Origin: Ceratopteris richardii
Taxonomy: Eukaryota; Streptophyta; Polypodiopsida; Polypodiales; Pteridaceae
Assembly (NCBI GenBank): GCA_020310875.1
Contig: MU260073.1
Location: 590,501 to 654,500, forward strand
Direction: 5' to 3'
Length of the DNA stretch: 64,000 bases
The number at the start of each line of letters is the position of its first letter. Position 1 is the stretch's first letter. The notes beneath the pieces were generated by a model. The model was not told the DNA's origin. It did no database searches and saw nothing but the letters and a program-made list of their open reading frames with translations. The translations under genes and the position numbers were made by a program. Shown in pieces: positions 44,277 to 53,844 of the stretch.

Positions 44277-44908
44277 AGAATCCGATTGGATCCTGGGGAA
44301 CTTTATCCGGGAGCTAGAAGCTAGTGCACTTAGCGAGATACCGCCACATTTCAAACATCCTACAATGGTTGGTCCCATTCTGCCAGTCAATGTGCTGCAA
44401 AGGACATCGACAAGTGAGAATATGCTCACAAATGAGCCGTTGGGTAGAGGAAGATACTTGTCTTCACTGGCTGAATGCACAGAAGCCAAAGTCGGTATTG
44501 TATGTCTCATTAGGAAGCGTTGCCACAGTGAAGAAGGATCAGCTTCAGGAGCTTGCACTTGGTTTGGGAGCTGCAGGGCTAGCAACTCTATGGGTGGTGC
44601 GTGAAGATCTCACAGGTGAAAAGGGAACATCATTGCCGGAAGGGTTTCTGCAGAGAACCCAAGAGAGGATAATAATTGTTTCATGGTCACCTCAGTTGCT
44701 TGTGCTGTCCCATGGTGCAGTAGGTGGCTTCTTAACACATTGTGGATGGAACTCAATTATTGAGACCTTGTCCATGGGTGTACCACTGCTGGCATGGCCC
44801 CAGCTCGGTGATCAATACATGAATGCAGAAGTCAGTGTAACAAAATGGGGAGCAGGATTGAAACTGAATAATTTCGAGAAAAAGCTTGTCAGGAGAAAAC
44901 ATAATTAA
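44277..44908 (+). pseudogene. UDP-glycosyltransferase fragment in the carrier element
   Basis: Family 1 plant UGT. The first part (about 44280-44420) reads DWILGNFIRELEASAL and MVGPILPVN. The open frame 44324-44908 then has CLHWLNAQKPKSVLYVSLGS and the PSPG box: VSWSPQLLVLSHGAVGGFLT, HCGWNSIIETLSMGVPLLAW, PQLGDQYMNAE. PSPG binds the UDP-sugar. Only the C-terminal half of the protein is represented. The end of the box has the usual D-Q pair, which points to glucose users, but activity is not expected. Confidence 0.85.
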
Positions 44909-45263
44909 GGGCACAGTGTGCCTAGTCTATGAAGCTCAAAGATGGGTACGTGATTTCATCTGGTCACTCAGTGAACTTGCACATTGAATCTGTTGTCCAG
45001 CATGAACTGTTACGACAGGGAGTTCGGGCACCAAAGTGAAGAGGAGGCATGATCGGGATCCCAAGGGCAAATGGGGACGTGCTATTCCACTGCTTGACAC
45101 TCAAGCTGATTCCACTTGCATGTGGAAGAAACAACTCGGTCAAGGGCCATCACGGAAGAGCTGAGGAAGAAGGGCAGTTTATCTTTGATTCCGAGGTTCA
45201 ATCCTTCAAGATCCTAATGCTCATGGCGGTAAGTTCATAGAACGATCGAACTGGGCTTGAGCA
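44909..45263 (+). other. Unassigned captured segment between UGT and SPS pieces
   Basis: Higher GC than the element parts and likely host-derived. A short frame MKLKDGYVISSGHSVNLHIE (from about 44930) and QADSTCMWKKQLGQGPS (about 45108) look protein-like, but I cannot assign them to a family. Confidence 0.35.
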
Positions 45264-46835
45264 TTGATGATGAGGAAGATGCAGCAGAGAAGTGATAGGC
45301 ATGAAGAGTTCACATATGGTGATCCGACTGAAATGCTTACTGATGGATCTTTCAGCAAAGGGGATGGTGATGAAGTTGGTCAGAGTGGTGGTGCCTATAT
45401 TATCAGGATCCCCTGTGGTCCAAGGGAAAAGTATCTGAGGAAGGAGCTATTGTGGCCATACATCCATGAATTTGTCGAGGGAGCACTTAATCACATTCTT
45501 AACATATCAAAAGCTTTGGGAGATGAAATCAATGATGGCCAGTCTGTTTGGCCATATGTCATTCATGGGCATTATGCTGATGCTGGGAATATTGCATCTG
45601 TACTGTCTGGTGCGCTGAATGTGCCTATGGTGTTGACAGGGCATTCACTTCGCCGTAACAAACTAGAGCAATTGCTGAAGCAGGGTCGCCAATCGGAGGA
45701 GGACATCAATGCAACATACAAAATCATGAGGCGCATTGAAGGAGAGGAGCTATCACTTGATTCTGCCGAGCTTGTCATCACAAGTACGAGACAGGAGATT
45801 GATCAACAATGGGGCCTATATGCTGGCTTCAATGTAAATCGTGAGAGGATTCTCCGCCTTCGTGCCAAGCAAGGAGTAGATTGTTATGGAAGATATATGC
45901 CAACTATGGCTGTGATTGCACCAGGAATGGACTTCAGCAATGTGATTGTCCCTGATGTTGGCGATATGATTGAGGATGTAGAAGGTGTGGCCTATGTAGG
46001 CCAAGATGGAACCACAGTGACCCCAGCTACTAAACCAGATCCTCCAATTTTGGATGAGATTTTGCACTTATTCAAAAATCCTGCAAAGCCTATGATCTTG
46101 GCTTTGGCTCGAGCAGATCCAAAGAAAAATATTCCAACTCTTGTAAAAGCTTTTGGAGAGTCAAAACCACTTCGAAAGCTTGCAAACCTGACGCTGATTA
46201 TGGGAAATCGTGATGATATTGATGAAATGCCATCTGCCAATGCCAATGTATTGATGACTATTTTGAAGCTTATTGACAAATATAATCTGTATGGGGAGGT
46301 TGCATACCCCAAGCACCATAAACAGTCTGAGGTTCCTGATATATATCGTTTGGCTGCAAAGACCAAGGGAGTATTCATTAACCCAGCACTTGTTGAACCA
46401 TTCGGCCTGACTTTGATTGAAGCAGCTGCCCATGGACTACCGATGGTAGCAACACAAAATGGTGGGCCAGTTGATATTCATCAGGCTTTAAACAATGGCT
46501 TGCTCGTCGACCCCCATGATTCAAATGCCATTGCAGCTGCCCTTTATAAGCTGGTTTCAGACAGAAACCTCTGGTTTGAGTGCAGGCGCAACGGTCTAAA
46601 GAATATACACAGGTATTCCTGGCCAGAGCATTGCAAGATTTATCTTTCCAAGGTGGCACTATGTAGAAAGCGGCATCCCCACTGGCAAAGTGATGATTTG
46701 CTAGATGGAGATGAGGAGTCACAGAGCTTTAATGACTCACTGCAGGATATCCATGATATCTCTCCGAAAGATAAGGACTCTGCTGTGAATGCATCTACAT
46801 TGGTGACAAATTTTTGCCAATGCCCTAAGCGATGA
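45264..46835 (+). pseudogene. Sucrose-phosphate synthase central fragment, intronless, in the carrier element
   Basis: A 523-codon open stretch, about half of a ~1,050-residue plant SPS. Family landmarks: [89 protein letters not shown], and the GT-B donor site [20 protein letters not shown] with QNGGPVDI. The SPS enzyme joins UDP-glucose and fructose-6-phosphate in the cytosol. The gene normally has many introns; none is present. The first ~15 residues are not SPS-like, and the synthase-specific C-terminal phosphatase-like region is absent. It stays open over 1.57 kb, which fits recent capture. Confidence 0.9.
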
Positions 46836-47802
46836 CCATGTCCAGTACAGCATGGAGTACAGGTTCCCTGACCGCTCGTAGGTCGGCACAACACGAGGGC
46901 AACAGGCCCTAATGCTGAGCGCTAAATGCTCTAAGTTCACGAGAACTGACAACAACCAATAGTCAGAAGTGAACACATCGTGCGTACTAACTTCTAAGCA
47001 TCTAAACAAAACGAAAGTAAAAGGAGAGAATGAGAGAGAGAGGGGGAGAGAGAGAGAATACTATGTCTTCTTGAATGAGGCCTCTGACAAATAACTAGTT
47101 GCATGGCGTTCATTGAACGGGGCCTTGAAAATTTTGTAAGTGAGGGGTACGATGACTGTATGTAAATCCGTGGTGCTGCGGTGACTGATTTAGTATGTAA
47201 ATAAGAGGTGTGCCATTCGTTCATTAAATTGTGTGATTGGTAATCGGGTAGGCTAACTATATTGATTCAATCACAAAGCATCAAGGAGCATTTTGAGATA
47301 GAACAAAAAGAGCATTTTTTTTAGGGTTACATGAGATTGAAGGAAGTCATTGAAAGGTGAACGAAAAAAGAGGGACTAAGGGGTTTAACACATTGAAGAG
47401 AACAAGATTGTCTTTTCTCAATATTGATTTCGTTTTTGCCTGAATGAACCTCCTTTATAAATTTTGAGATGCAATAATGTTTTTAGAGTGAAATATCAAG
47501 ATGTCTTCAACACTTAATGTTCTAAGGCTATCCCTCAAGAATGATGGAAATTTTTTTCTCAAAATTTATTGATTTTGATTCTATGACATTGAGTCTACAC
47601 ATATAAGGCATGTCTAATTCCTTCTTATTCTTTGAAGTTTGTTTAATATTTAAAACGTCATTTTGATTCTTGTTAGAAGAAACCCATTAAAACTTATTTA
47701 CACATCTTAGAAAACATTCAAAAAACACATAAAAACCCAAAACAAATTCTAAAAACTCTTAAAATACCAAATAAATATTAAAAACACTCAAAAAACCAAA
47801 AA
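46836..47802 (+). other. Non-coding interior of the carrier element
   Basis: First ~350 bp (to about 47200) include a GA-rich microsatellite (AGAGAGAGGGGGAGAGAG near 47034-47056) and may be transcript-derived. From about 47230 it is AT-rich with runs of AAAACACT. No gene is seen. Confidence 0.4.
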
Positions 47803-49314
47803 TTGTTTCAACAAAACATGGGAAAGAAAAAGGCAAAAGAGAGAAGGAAGGGGGAAAAGGTTGCACAAAATAAGGAAGAAAAAATTGAAATGCATGCAGT
47901 AATCACACATGATCAAGGTGAAAATAGAGAAAATTTACGAGGGGTAGAGGAAATTGGTGGGATTTCCAAAGGGGTGGGTTCCATAGTTGCAACTAGGGAA
48001 CATAGCAACACTTTTGTAAATGTATTCATTGGTCATGACCATAGAAATATGTGTGCTTACGTTAACCCTAATTGTGAGTGGAATTTAATTCATATTGATT
48101 TAGTGACTATTATTTTGGACAACATCCAACTAACCACGCATTCCCCTATCCTCATGAATGGTGAAAATTATGATTGCATGGGTCAAGTTGTGTTGCCTAT
48201 TGTGGTGAATGGTATGGAATCTTCTGAAACATTTTTTGTCATGGAAGGTATAGATGAAGACTTGGTCATAGGCACTCAAAGGTTTTTTGAACATCAAGGG
48301 TTTGAAGCGCCTTGTCCATCTATTATGTCCATCCCCACTAGTGAGTCTTTTGGAAATCCTAATGATTATCCTCATTGTATGGATTGTGGACATAATCATC
48401 TATTCAAAGATTGTGCTCTTAATTCACAAAATAGTCTTTCCACTCATGCTTTTTCATCTAACCTTTCTTTGAGTAAGTCACAGGAAACCTTGACGAATGA
48501 TGAAGTGGAGGACTCCAAGTGCTTGGAGGATATGGAAGGGCCCTCCCTTCCTCTAAGTTTGGAATCTTCTCACGAATTTTGTATGAGTTCTATGGAAGAT
48601 AAAGTGATATCTAGAGATTCTATGTGTAATACAGATAAATGCATCGCTGAATCTCCAGATCAATCTCAAACCACACAACCCTATGATCCATTGGATGAGC
48701 ATGATGTATGTAAAAAAACTCAACCTTTGTTGAATTTCCCTTGTGAAGATGAGTTATCCCTAAAGACTCACATAGAAGGCCCAAAAGACCCTATTGCCAA
48801 AAAAAAGAAATCATCTTCCCTTTGTAATGTAAAGCAAATTTGGGTGGCCAAGAACTTACTTAGAGCCCAACCAAATCGCACTATGATATGGGTACCAAAG
48901 AAAGCTCTTATACAAACTCAACCCCCTCATCTACGGTCTAGATTCACCATGCCTTATCATCAACAACGAGCACTTCTCACCAAGGGATCCAAAGAAATCA
49001 AGCCAACACTTAGAAAAGATCCAAGGAGAAACCTCAAGGCTAAGACCAACAAAGCGAAGACATATTGGCGACCTAAAACCTCTTCGTGCAGCATCCATGG
49101 GTGTCGGACCCAACCTTGCCCAATGCACAACATATGTTTAGGATGCACACCAAGTATGCACACGAATAGGGCCTCATCCAAAGGCCAAGCATTAGGCACA
49201 CTTAGTTTAACCCAAGCACAAAGAGGGCACATGTACATAGATTTGAAAAATTTTCTTTTCATTTTTCCTTTCTCAGGTTGGTGGATAAAGGTGGCATCCA
49301 TTTCAAATGGTTGA
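47803..49314 (+). CDS. Large unknown ORF of the carrier element (protease-like fold plus zinc-knuckle-like motif)
   Basis: 503 codons, open throughout, and the only element-type frame kept in the carrier. N-terminus basic (GKKKAKERRKGEK). Residues ~70-165 run like a retropepsin fold (strand VNVFIGHD, YDCMGQVVLPIVVNGMES, closing LVIGTQRFFEHQG), with weak similarity to the post-integrase frame of Ty3-A at 38542-38990. Residues ~193-205 form CMDCGHNHLFKDC, a CX2CX3HX4C zinc-knuckle-like motif. The middle is acidic and Ser-rich, and the last 150 residues are basic with IWVPKKAL and a Cys/His cluster (CSIHGCRTQPCPMHNICLGC). Function unknown. Retention suggests selection or very recent origin. Confidence 0.6.
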   Translation: MFQQNMGKKKAKERRKGEKVAQNKEEKIEMHAVITHDQGENRENLRGVEEIGGISKGVGSIVATREHSNTFVNVFIGHDHRNMCAYVNPNCEWNLIHIDLVTIILDNIQLTTHSPILMNGENYDCMGQVVLPIVVNGMESSETFFVMEGIDEDLVIGTQRFFEHQGFEAPCPSIMSIPTSESFGNPNDYPHCMDCGHNHLFKDCALNSQNSLSTHAFSSNLSLSKSQETLTNDEVEDSKCLEDMEGPSLPLSLESSHEFCMSSMEDKVISRDSMCNTDKCIAESPDQSQTTQPYDPLDEHDVCKKTQPLLNFPCEDELSLKTHIEGPKDPIAKKKKSSSLCNVKQIWVAKNLLRAQPNRTMIWVPKKALIQTQPPHLRSRFTMPYHQQRALLTKGSKEIKPTLRKDPRRNLKAKTNKAKTYWRPKTSSCSIHGCRTQPCPMHNICLGCTPSMHTNRASSKGQALGTLSLTQAQRGHMYIDLKNFLFIFPFSGWWIKVASISNG

Positions 49315-49618
49315 TAGAAAAGAAGCGGCTCTTGGAGTTGGACATTTGGAGAAAGCCTCATCATCGCCTCACCCTTGAGCACTTTGCTCAAGACCCATCC
49401 ATTTTTGCACCATTTTTTTGTTGTATGCATCTTTAGAGTATGCAGAAGATAGGGTCACATTACAAGACCGTGCATAGACACTTTTTTGTTTTCCGCCCAT
49501 GCACCCTTAGTCCCCACTCATGCATTTGGACTAAGAAGAGATGAATTAATTTCATCTAGTTGTATATATCATCTACATTTTTATCGTATCATTCTCATAC
49601 ATCATCCATCCATTACCA

Positions 49619-49680
49619 CAAAAAAAAAAAAAAAAAAAAAAAAAAAGAGATTATATATATATATATATATATATATATTT
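49619..49680 (+). repeat. Poly(A) run followed by (TA)n
   Basis: About 27 A, then AGAGATT and about twelve TA units, in the carrier's 3' non-coding part. It could mark the end of a captured polyadenylated RNA or be simple slippage. Confidence 0.9.
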
Positions 49681-49865
49681 CTAGCATATTCATCCATATG
49701 AGGCAAAAGAACCAAGTTAAAGCATTCGACTCCAAACAAAAAGCAAGATGAAGAAAAGCAATAACACAAAGCACTCCAATGGTGCAAGGATCAAAAGGGA
49801 CTCCTACACGCTCTTCCACAGAAGCTCCATACTGGCAAAAGCTTTGTCGAGGACGACAAAGTCAA

Positions 49866-49877
49866 GGAGGGGGGGAG
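49866..49877 (+). other. Polypurine tract of the carrier element
   Basis: GGAGGGGGGGAG directly before the 3' LTR. Primes plus-strand DNA synthesis. Confidence 0.9.
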
Positions 49878-50423
49878 TGTTGAAGGATACAACATGTATT
49901 TCTTGGATCCACTTCTTTTTCATCATCGTTTGTACCTTTTTCTACCTTTCATTTAGTTAATAAAGCACTCTTGTATAGGTGTGTGTTAGTGCCACACTAG
50001 AGAATAAGTGGGATTCATTCTCCTTTCAGTTGAGAAATCCCACATAGCATGCTTTTTTGCCATTTTGTATATAAAGAGGTCTCCACCTCTTCTTTTGGGG
50101 GGAGCTCTTTGAGAAGTAATGAGATTATGCTAGTTTGTAGATAGACTCTTGCTCTCTCATCGTCATGATGTGCATGCATGCTTGTTCTCTTCTTGTCGAA
50201 CGCTTGTGACACGTTGATGTATGATTACGTCGTTATTATACTTGTGATTACGATTAGTTGTATCATTCGCGATGCTTATGTTGTATCTTCTTGTTGATAA
50301 CGTTGTTAATCATATGTTGACGAAGCGCCATTACGTCTGCTGAGTGCTTCTACGCAAACATTTGGGTCTCATGAGATGCTCCCTGGTTTGACAAGTATGA
50401 GTTGTGATGCTACAACGTCAACA
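49878..50423 (+). repeat. 3' LTR of the carrier element
   Basis: 546 bp; by eye one difference from 39854-40399. Followed by the target duplication AGCGA. Confidence 0.96.
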
Positions 50424-51585
50424 AGCGACAACCATGTGATCCTTGCCCAACCCTATCTTTTGCACCATTCAGGTCATGCATTTCCAAAGTATGCATTAAC
50501 ATAGTGGCACATTACACAGTCGTGCATAGACACATTTGAGAGTCCCAACCATAAGAGCACATTGACACATGTCAACTATTTATTGATTCTAACATCTTTC
50601 TTCTCATTTTGTGACATTGCTCTTTAAAAATTATATATAAAAAAAAGAGAAAGAGGTCGTTCCCAGGTTTGGCTCAAAGAACATGAATGAGTCATGCTTA
50701 GTTGAAGGTGGAACCATTGATGAGTGGGCATTTATCAATTTTGATAGACGTGTGTCTTGGCTAGTAGATGATATTATTGCTTCCTTATCTGGTAGATGTC
50801 AAGAACATGGCATGAACATGGTATTCACAACTATTGTTTCTCCTTATCATGGTAGGAGGGAAGAGCTTGAAGGTCCGCAACTTGAGCAATTCTTAACTAC
50901 TGTATGTATGAGAGCATCCAAGGAGATATTTGCAACGGGTAGTTTTGAGAGGGGAGAGGACCAGGCACTCAAAGAACCTCATCAGTGAATTATCAACAAG
51001 GACATTCATGAACCACGAGAGATGCGCCATTGGCCAATCATTATGATGGGAGTACAACACAAGGAGCGGAATATCGATCAACCTTTCATGGTAAGAATCC
51101 TCTACTTGGGTGTCACAACAACATTGATAGATTAGGAAACCTCTTCATCAGTGTACCCTTGAGCAATTTGCTCAAGACCTAATTCTTTTGCACCATTTTT
51201 CTTTAAATGCATTCCCCAAGTAAGCATGCATATGAATACATTATAAGGCCATGCACAAGGCACATATTTTCCTCAAAACACACTTACCCATCATTCATTA
51301 TGGGTTACGAGTACTTGGCAGGACTACTATGAACATCATCTTTGGAAGATTTAGAGGACATCAATGGAGACTCACAATGACATAGTCATGCTAGAATCCA
51401 AGGAAGAAGCACATACCAAGGGACTACAACTTGCAAAGGCTCACAATGACAAATGAAGAACCGGACAACCAACCATGCCACATTAGGAAGATAGACGGCT
51501 CTTGTTCATACAAAATGGACACTACCTCTCAAAGCACTACCTAGAACAACCATTACAACCAGGGTTTATCAGGGACGACAGACTC
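50424..51585 (+). other. Ty3-A 3' region right of the carrier element
   Basis: Element 3' DNA resumed after the target duplication. It shares phrases with the carrier's 3' part (TTTGCTCAAGACC, TTTTGCACCATTTTT, GCATAGACAC), which again links the two lineages. It contains the Argonaute-like fragment at 50683-50988. Confidence 0.6.
50683..50988 (+). pseudogene. Possible Argonaute-like fragment within Ty3-A
   Basis: A 101-codon frame. GGTIDEWAFINFDRRV ... LSGRCQEHGMNM resembles the L2/MID entry of plant Argonautes, where the family reads GGTVxxWxCINFSRxV ... xxxxLxxxCxxxGMxF. LEQFLTTVCMRASKEI fits the following helix. Only about 85 residues match and the similarity is by eye. If right, it is a second case of host-gene capture, this time in the older Ty3-A element. 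If wrong, it is simply an unassigned element frame. Confidence 0.4.
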
Positions 51586-51599
51586 GAGAGGGGGGGGAG
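51586..51599 (+). other. Polypurine tract of Ty3-A
   Basis: GAGAGGGGGGGGAG-type run immediately before the right LTR. Confidence 0.88.
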
Positions 51600-52221
51600 T
51601 GTTGGAACTCAAGGTCAAACACAAGCATGGAAGTGCATCAAAGAGGTGGACACATAAGAAGAAGGAGCATATAGGGAGCTCCAAGAAGTACATGTCAAAT
51701 TTTCAAAAGAAATCCCTATAAAAATAGTGATTTTCATCATTAAAAGCCATTGTAAATACCATTTCATGTTTTTGTAACTCCATTTTGTTCAAGCGGAGGA
51801 GTCCTCGAGCTTGAGGAGTATTAGAAGTACCATCCTACCAATTTTCATAATTTTTAGACTTTGTTTGAGCCCTCAAATAAGCCCTAGAACCTAATTTTTT
51901 AATAGGCCGAACACTAGGTCTGGACAGGGCCAAAACTAGTCAAAAGACTATAAAGAGAGCTAGAGAGCTCATTTTTGGGGTTAGCTTGTTAGAGAGTTAG
52001 CTTGTTGTAGATTTGAGCTTTTGTAAGAGAACTCTTTTGCAATCGAAGTCCTTCCATTGTTCCTCTCTTTGCTCTTACCTTGTGCGCGTGTGTAAGTGTG
52101 TTCATGCTTGTGTTCTTTCACTCACACAGTTGTGCCTTCACTTGCTCGTGGTCTTCATACGAGTCCTCACATCTCCACGGATTGACAAGAAAAGGAGGTG
52201 GTGCTTACGCTTGAGCTACAC
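51600..52221 (+). repeat. Right LTR of Ty3-A
   Basis: Starts TGTTGGAACTC. TATA-like ACTATAAAGAG near 51948. Matches 4397-4924 from about 51685 on. Meets Copia-C RT sequence at its outer end. Confidence 0.85.
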
Positions 52222-53844
52222 GTAGGAAATAGGCATTGATTTTGATGAAACCTTTGCACCTACTTGCCGAATGACTACTATTCATAGCATCTGTGCACTT
52301 GCAACTCATCATGGTTGGAATGTACATCACTTGGACATTAAAACAACATTTTTTAATGGTGACTTGCATGAACAAGTGTATGTTTTTCATCGCTGTGGCT
52401 TTGTGTAGAAAGGGCATGAAAACCAGGTGTGTAGGTTAAAGAATGCATTATATGGTTTAAAGCAAGCACCATGTGCTTGGTATGAAAAGATACATGCCTA
52501 TCTGATTGCACATGGTTTTGAGAACAATCCAACTAAAAGCACCTTATATGTTAAGCATGCTAATGATGTGTGTCTAATCATTGTTATGTATGTTGATGAT
52601 ATGCTGCTGATTGGTCCTCATGACAAGCATATTGCTGATTTTAAGGCTGATTTGCATGCCCCATTTGAGATGTCTAATTTGAGGCATTGTCATCATTATT
52701 TGGGCATTCAGTTTATGCAAGTTGATGGTGGAATGGCTTTGTGTCAAACAAAATATATTGACACATTATTGTAGCGTTTTGGCCTTGAAGATTGTAAGCA
52801 TATTGCCACTCTTATGGAGACATGTTTACGATTGATTCTCCATGATGCTAGAGATGCATTTGATGCTATTCTCTATTAGCAGGTTGTTGGATGCTTGATT
52901 TAGTTATGCATTACTCGCCTAGATATTGAGTTTGGTGTCTCACAAATGAGCAGGTTTATGCACTGCCTAGGTGTCAAGCATTGGCAGGTGGTTAAGCACA
53001 TCTTTCACTACTTGAGTGGTACTAGGATCCTTGGATTGCTTTATCCCAAGGGGGGATCACTACCACGAGATTTGCATGCTTTTCTTGAGAGTGATTGGGC
53101 TGGTTGCTATGACACTCATGTGTCCACTAGTGGTTTCTGCTTCATGATTAGTAGCTCATGCATATCTTTTATGAGTAAGAAACAACCTACTATGGCCACT
53201 TCCAGTTGTGAGGCTAAGTGTAGGGTAGCTTTCACAGTAACTGTTGAGTGTGTGTGTGTGTGTCACAGATGCCTTATGGCTAATTGGGGTGTTGGCCAGT
53301 CTTCTGCCACCACAATCTTCACTGACAGTCAGAGTTCATTGGCATTTGCGAGGAACCCTGTGTTCCATGCTCTCCCTAAGCATATTGAGGTGCATTATCA
53401 TTATGTCAGGGAGAGGTTCTCTGTTGGAGAGATTAGCTTGGCATATGTGCCCATGGAGGAGAAGATTGAAGACCTTTTTACGAAGGCTTTGCCTAGGCAG
53501 AAGTTTGAAGCTTTCCACAAAGCTTTGGGCTTAGTTCCTTTTGTGGATTGATTCCACATAGCTTGACACTTCCTTGTGCATGAGTGTGAGCTCCTTGTTA
53601 ACCACATCAGTCCCAAGGGGGATTTGTTGATATATTTAGGTAATGATGTGTGTGAACACACTAGGATCAACGGGACACTTTTTTCCATCTTTAGGAGGTT
53701 TTTTTCCCCCCGGCTTGTATATATGCCTATAGCCCTAATGGGTTACTTATCTTTGTACATTCTAGTGGTAATACATTTAGTATTGTGTGTTGTGTTCCAA
53801 GCTTCTTCTTCTTCCTTGTGCTATTCACGTGCTTCCACAGACGT
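52222..53844 (+). mobile_element. Copia-C fragment, right part (RT, RNase H, 3' LTR)
   Basis: Same family as Copia-A and B. RT from about 52226 (open part 52427-52774: LYGLKQAPCAWYEK, YVDDMLLIG), RNase H (open part 52946-53551: SDWAGCYDTHVSTSG, FTDSQSSLAFARN, HIEVHYHYVRE), polypurine tract AAGGGGGATT at 53615-53624 and 3' LTR from 53625. A broken old copy. Its LTR is split by the Tat element and its last bases resume at 61403. Confidence 0.88.
53625..53844 (+). repeat. 3' LTR of Copia-C, part left of the Tat element
   Basis: TGTTGATATATTTAGG... to CACAGACGT. The remaining CTAACTAACA lies at 61407-61416, with ACGT present on both sides of the insertion. Confidence 0.88.

Larger units (their letters stand above)
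39854..50423 (+). mobile_element. Carrier element: young LTR retrotransposon loaded with host transcript segments
   Basis: 10,570 bp bounded by two 546-bp LTRs that differ at about one position. Target duplication AGCGA (39849-39853 and 50424-50428), tRNA-Asp-type primer site at 40405-40422, polypurine tract GGAGGGGGGGAG (49866-49877). No gag, RT or integrase is recognised inside. The interior has a ~665-bp leader, then segments of five unrelated plant genes without introns (41088-46835), ~960 bp of AT-rich DNA, and one large element-type frame (47803-49314). It is therefore non-autonomous and must have been copied by enzymes supplied in trans. Near-identical LTRs indicate a very recent insertion. 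Comparable gene-carrying elements are known (for example maize Bs1), but five donors in one element is extreme. Confidence 0.93.

Noticed and set aside
44930-45045. Short frame MKLKDGYVISSGHSVN as a named gene
   Set aside because: Protein-like, but I could not place it in a family, so it is left unassigned.
45264-46835. Functional sucrose-phosphate synthase gene
   Set aside because: Only about half of the protein, no introns, inside the same LTR element as four other partial genes.
41088-46835. Helitron or Pack-MULE as the agent of gene capture
   Set aside because: Those capture genomic DNA with introns; here segments are spliced, and the boundaries are LTRs with a 5-bp duplication, primer site and polypurine tract.
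41088-46835. Metabolic gene cluster (pump, UGT, SPS together)
   Set aside because: The pieces are partial, intronless and from unrelated pathways; proximity is due to capture in one element.
49619-49680. Poly(A) tail of a separate retrogene
   Set aside because: The A-run is followed by TA repeats and lies in continuous carrier 3' sequence; slippage explains it as well. Kept only as a simple repeat.
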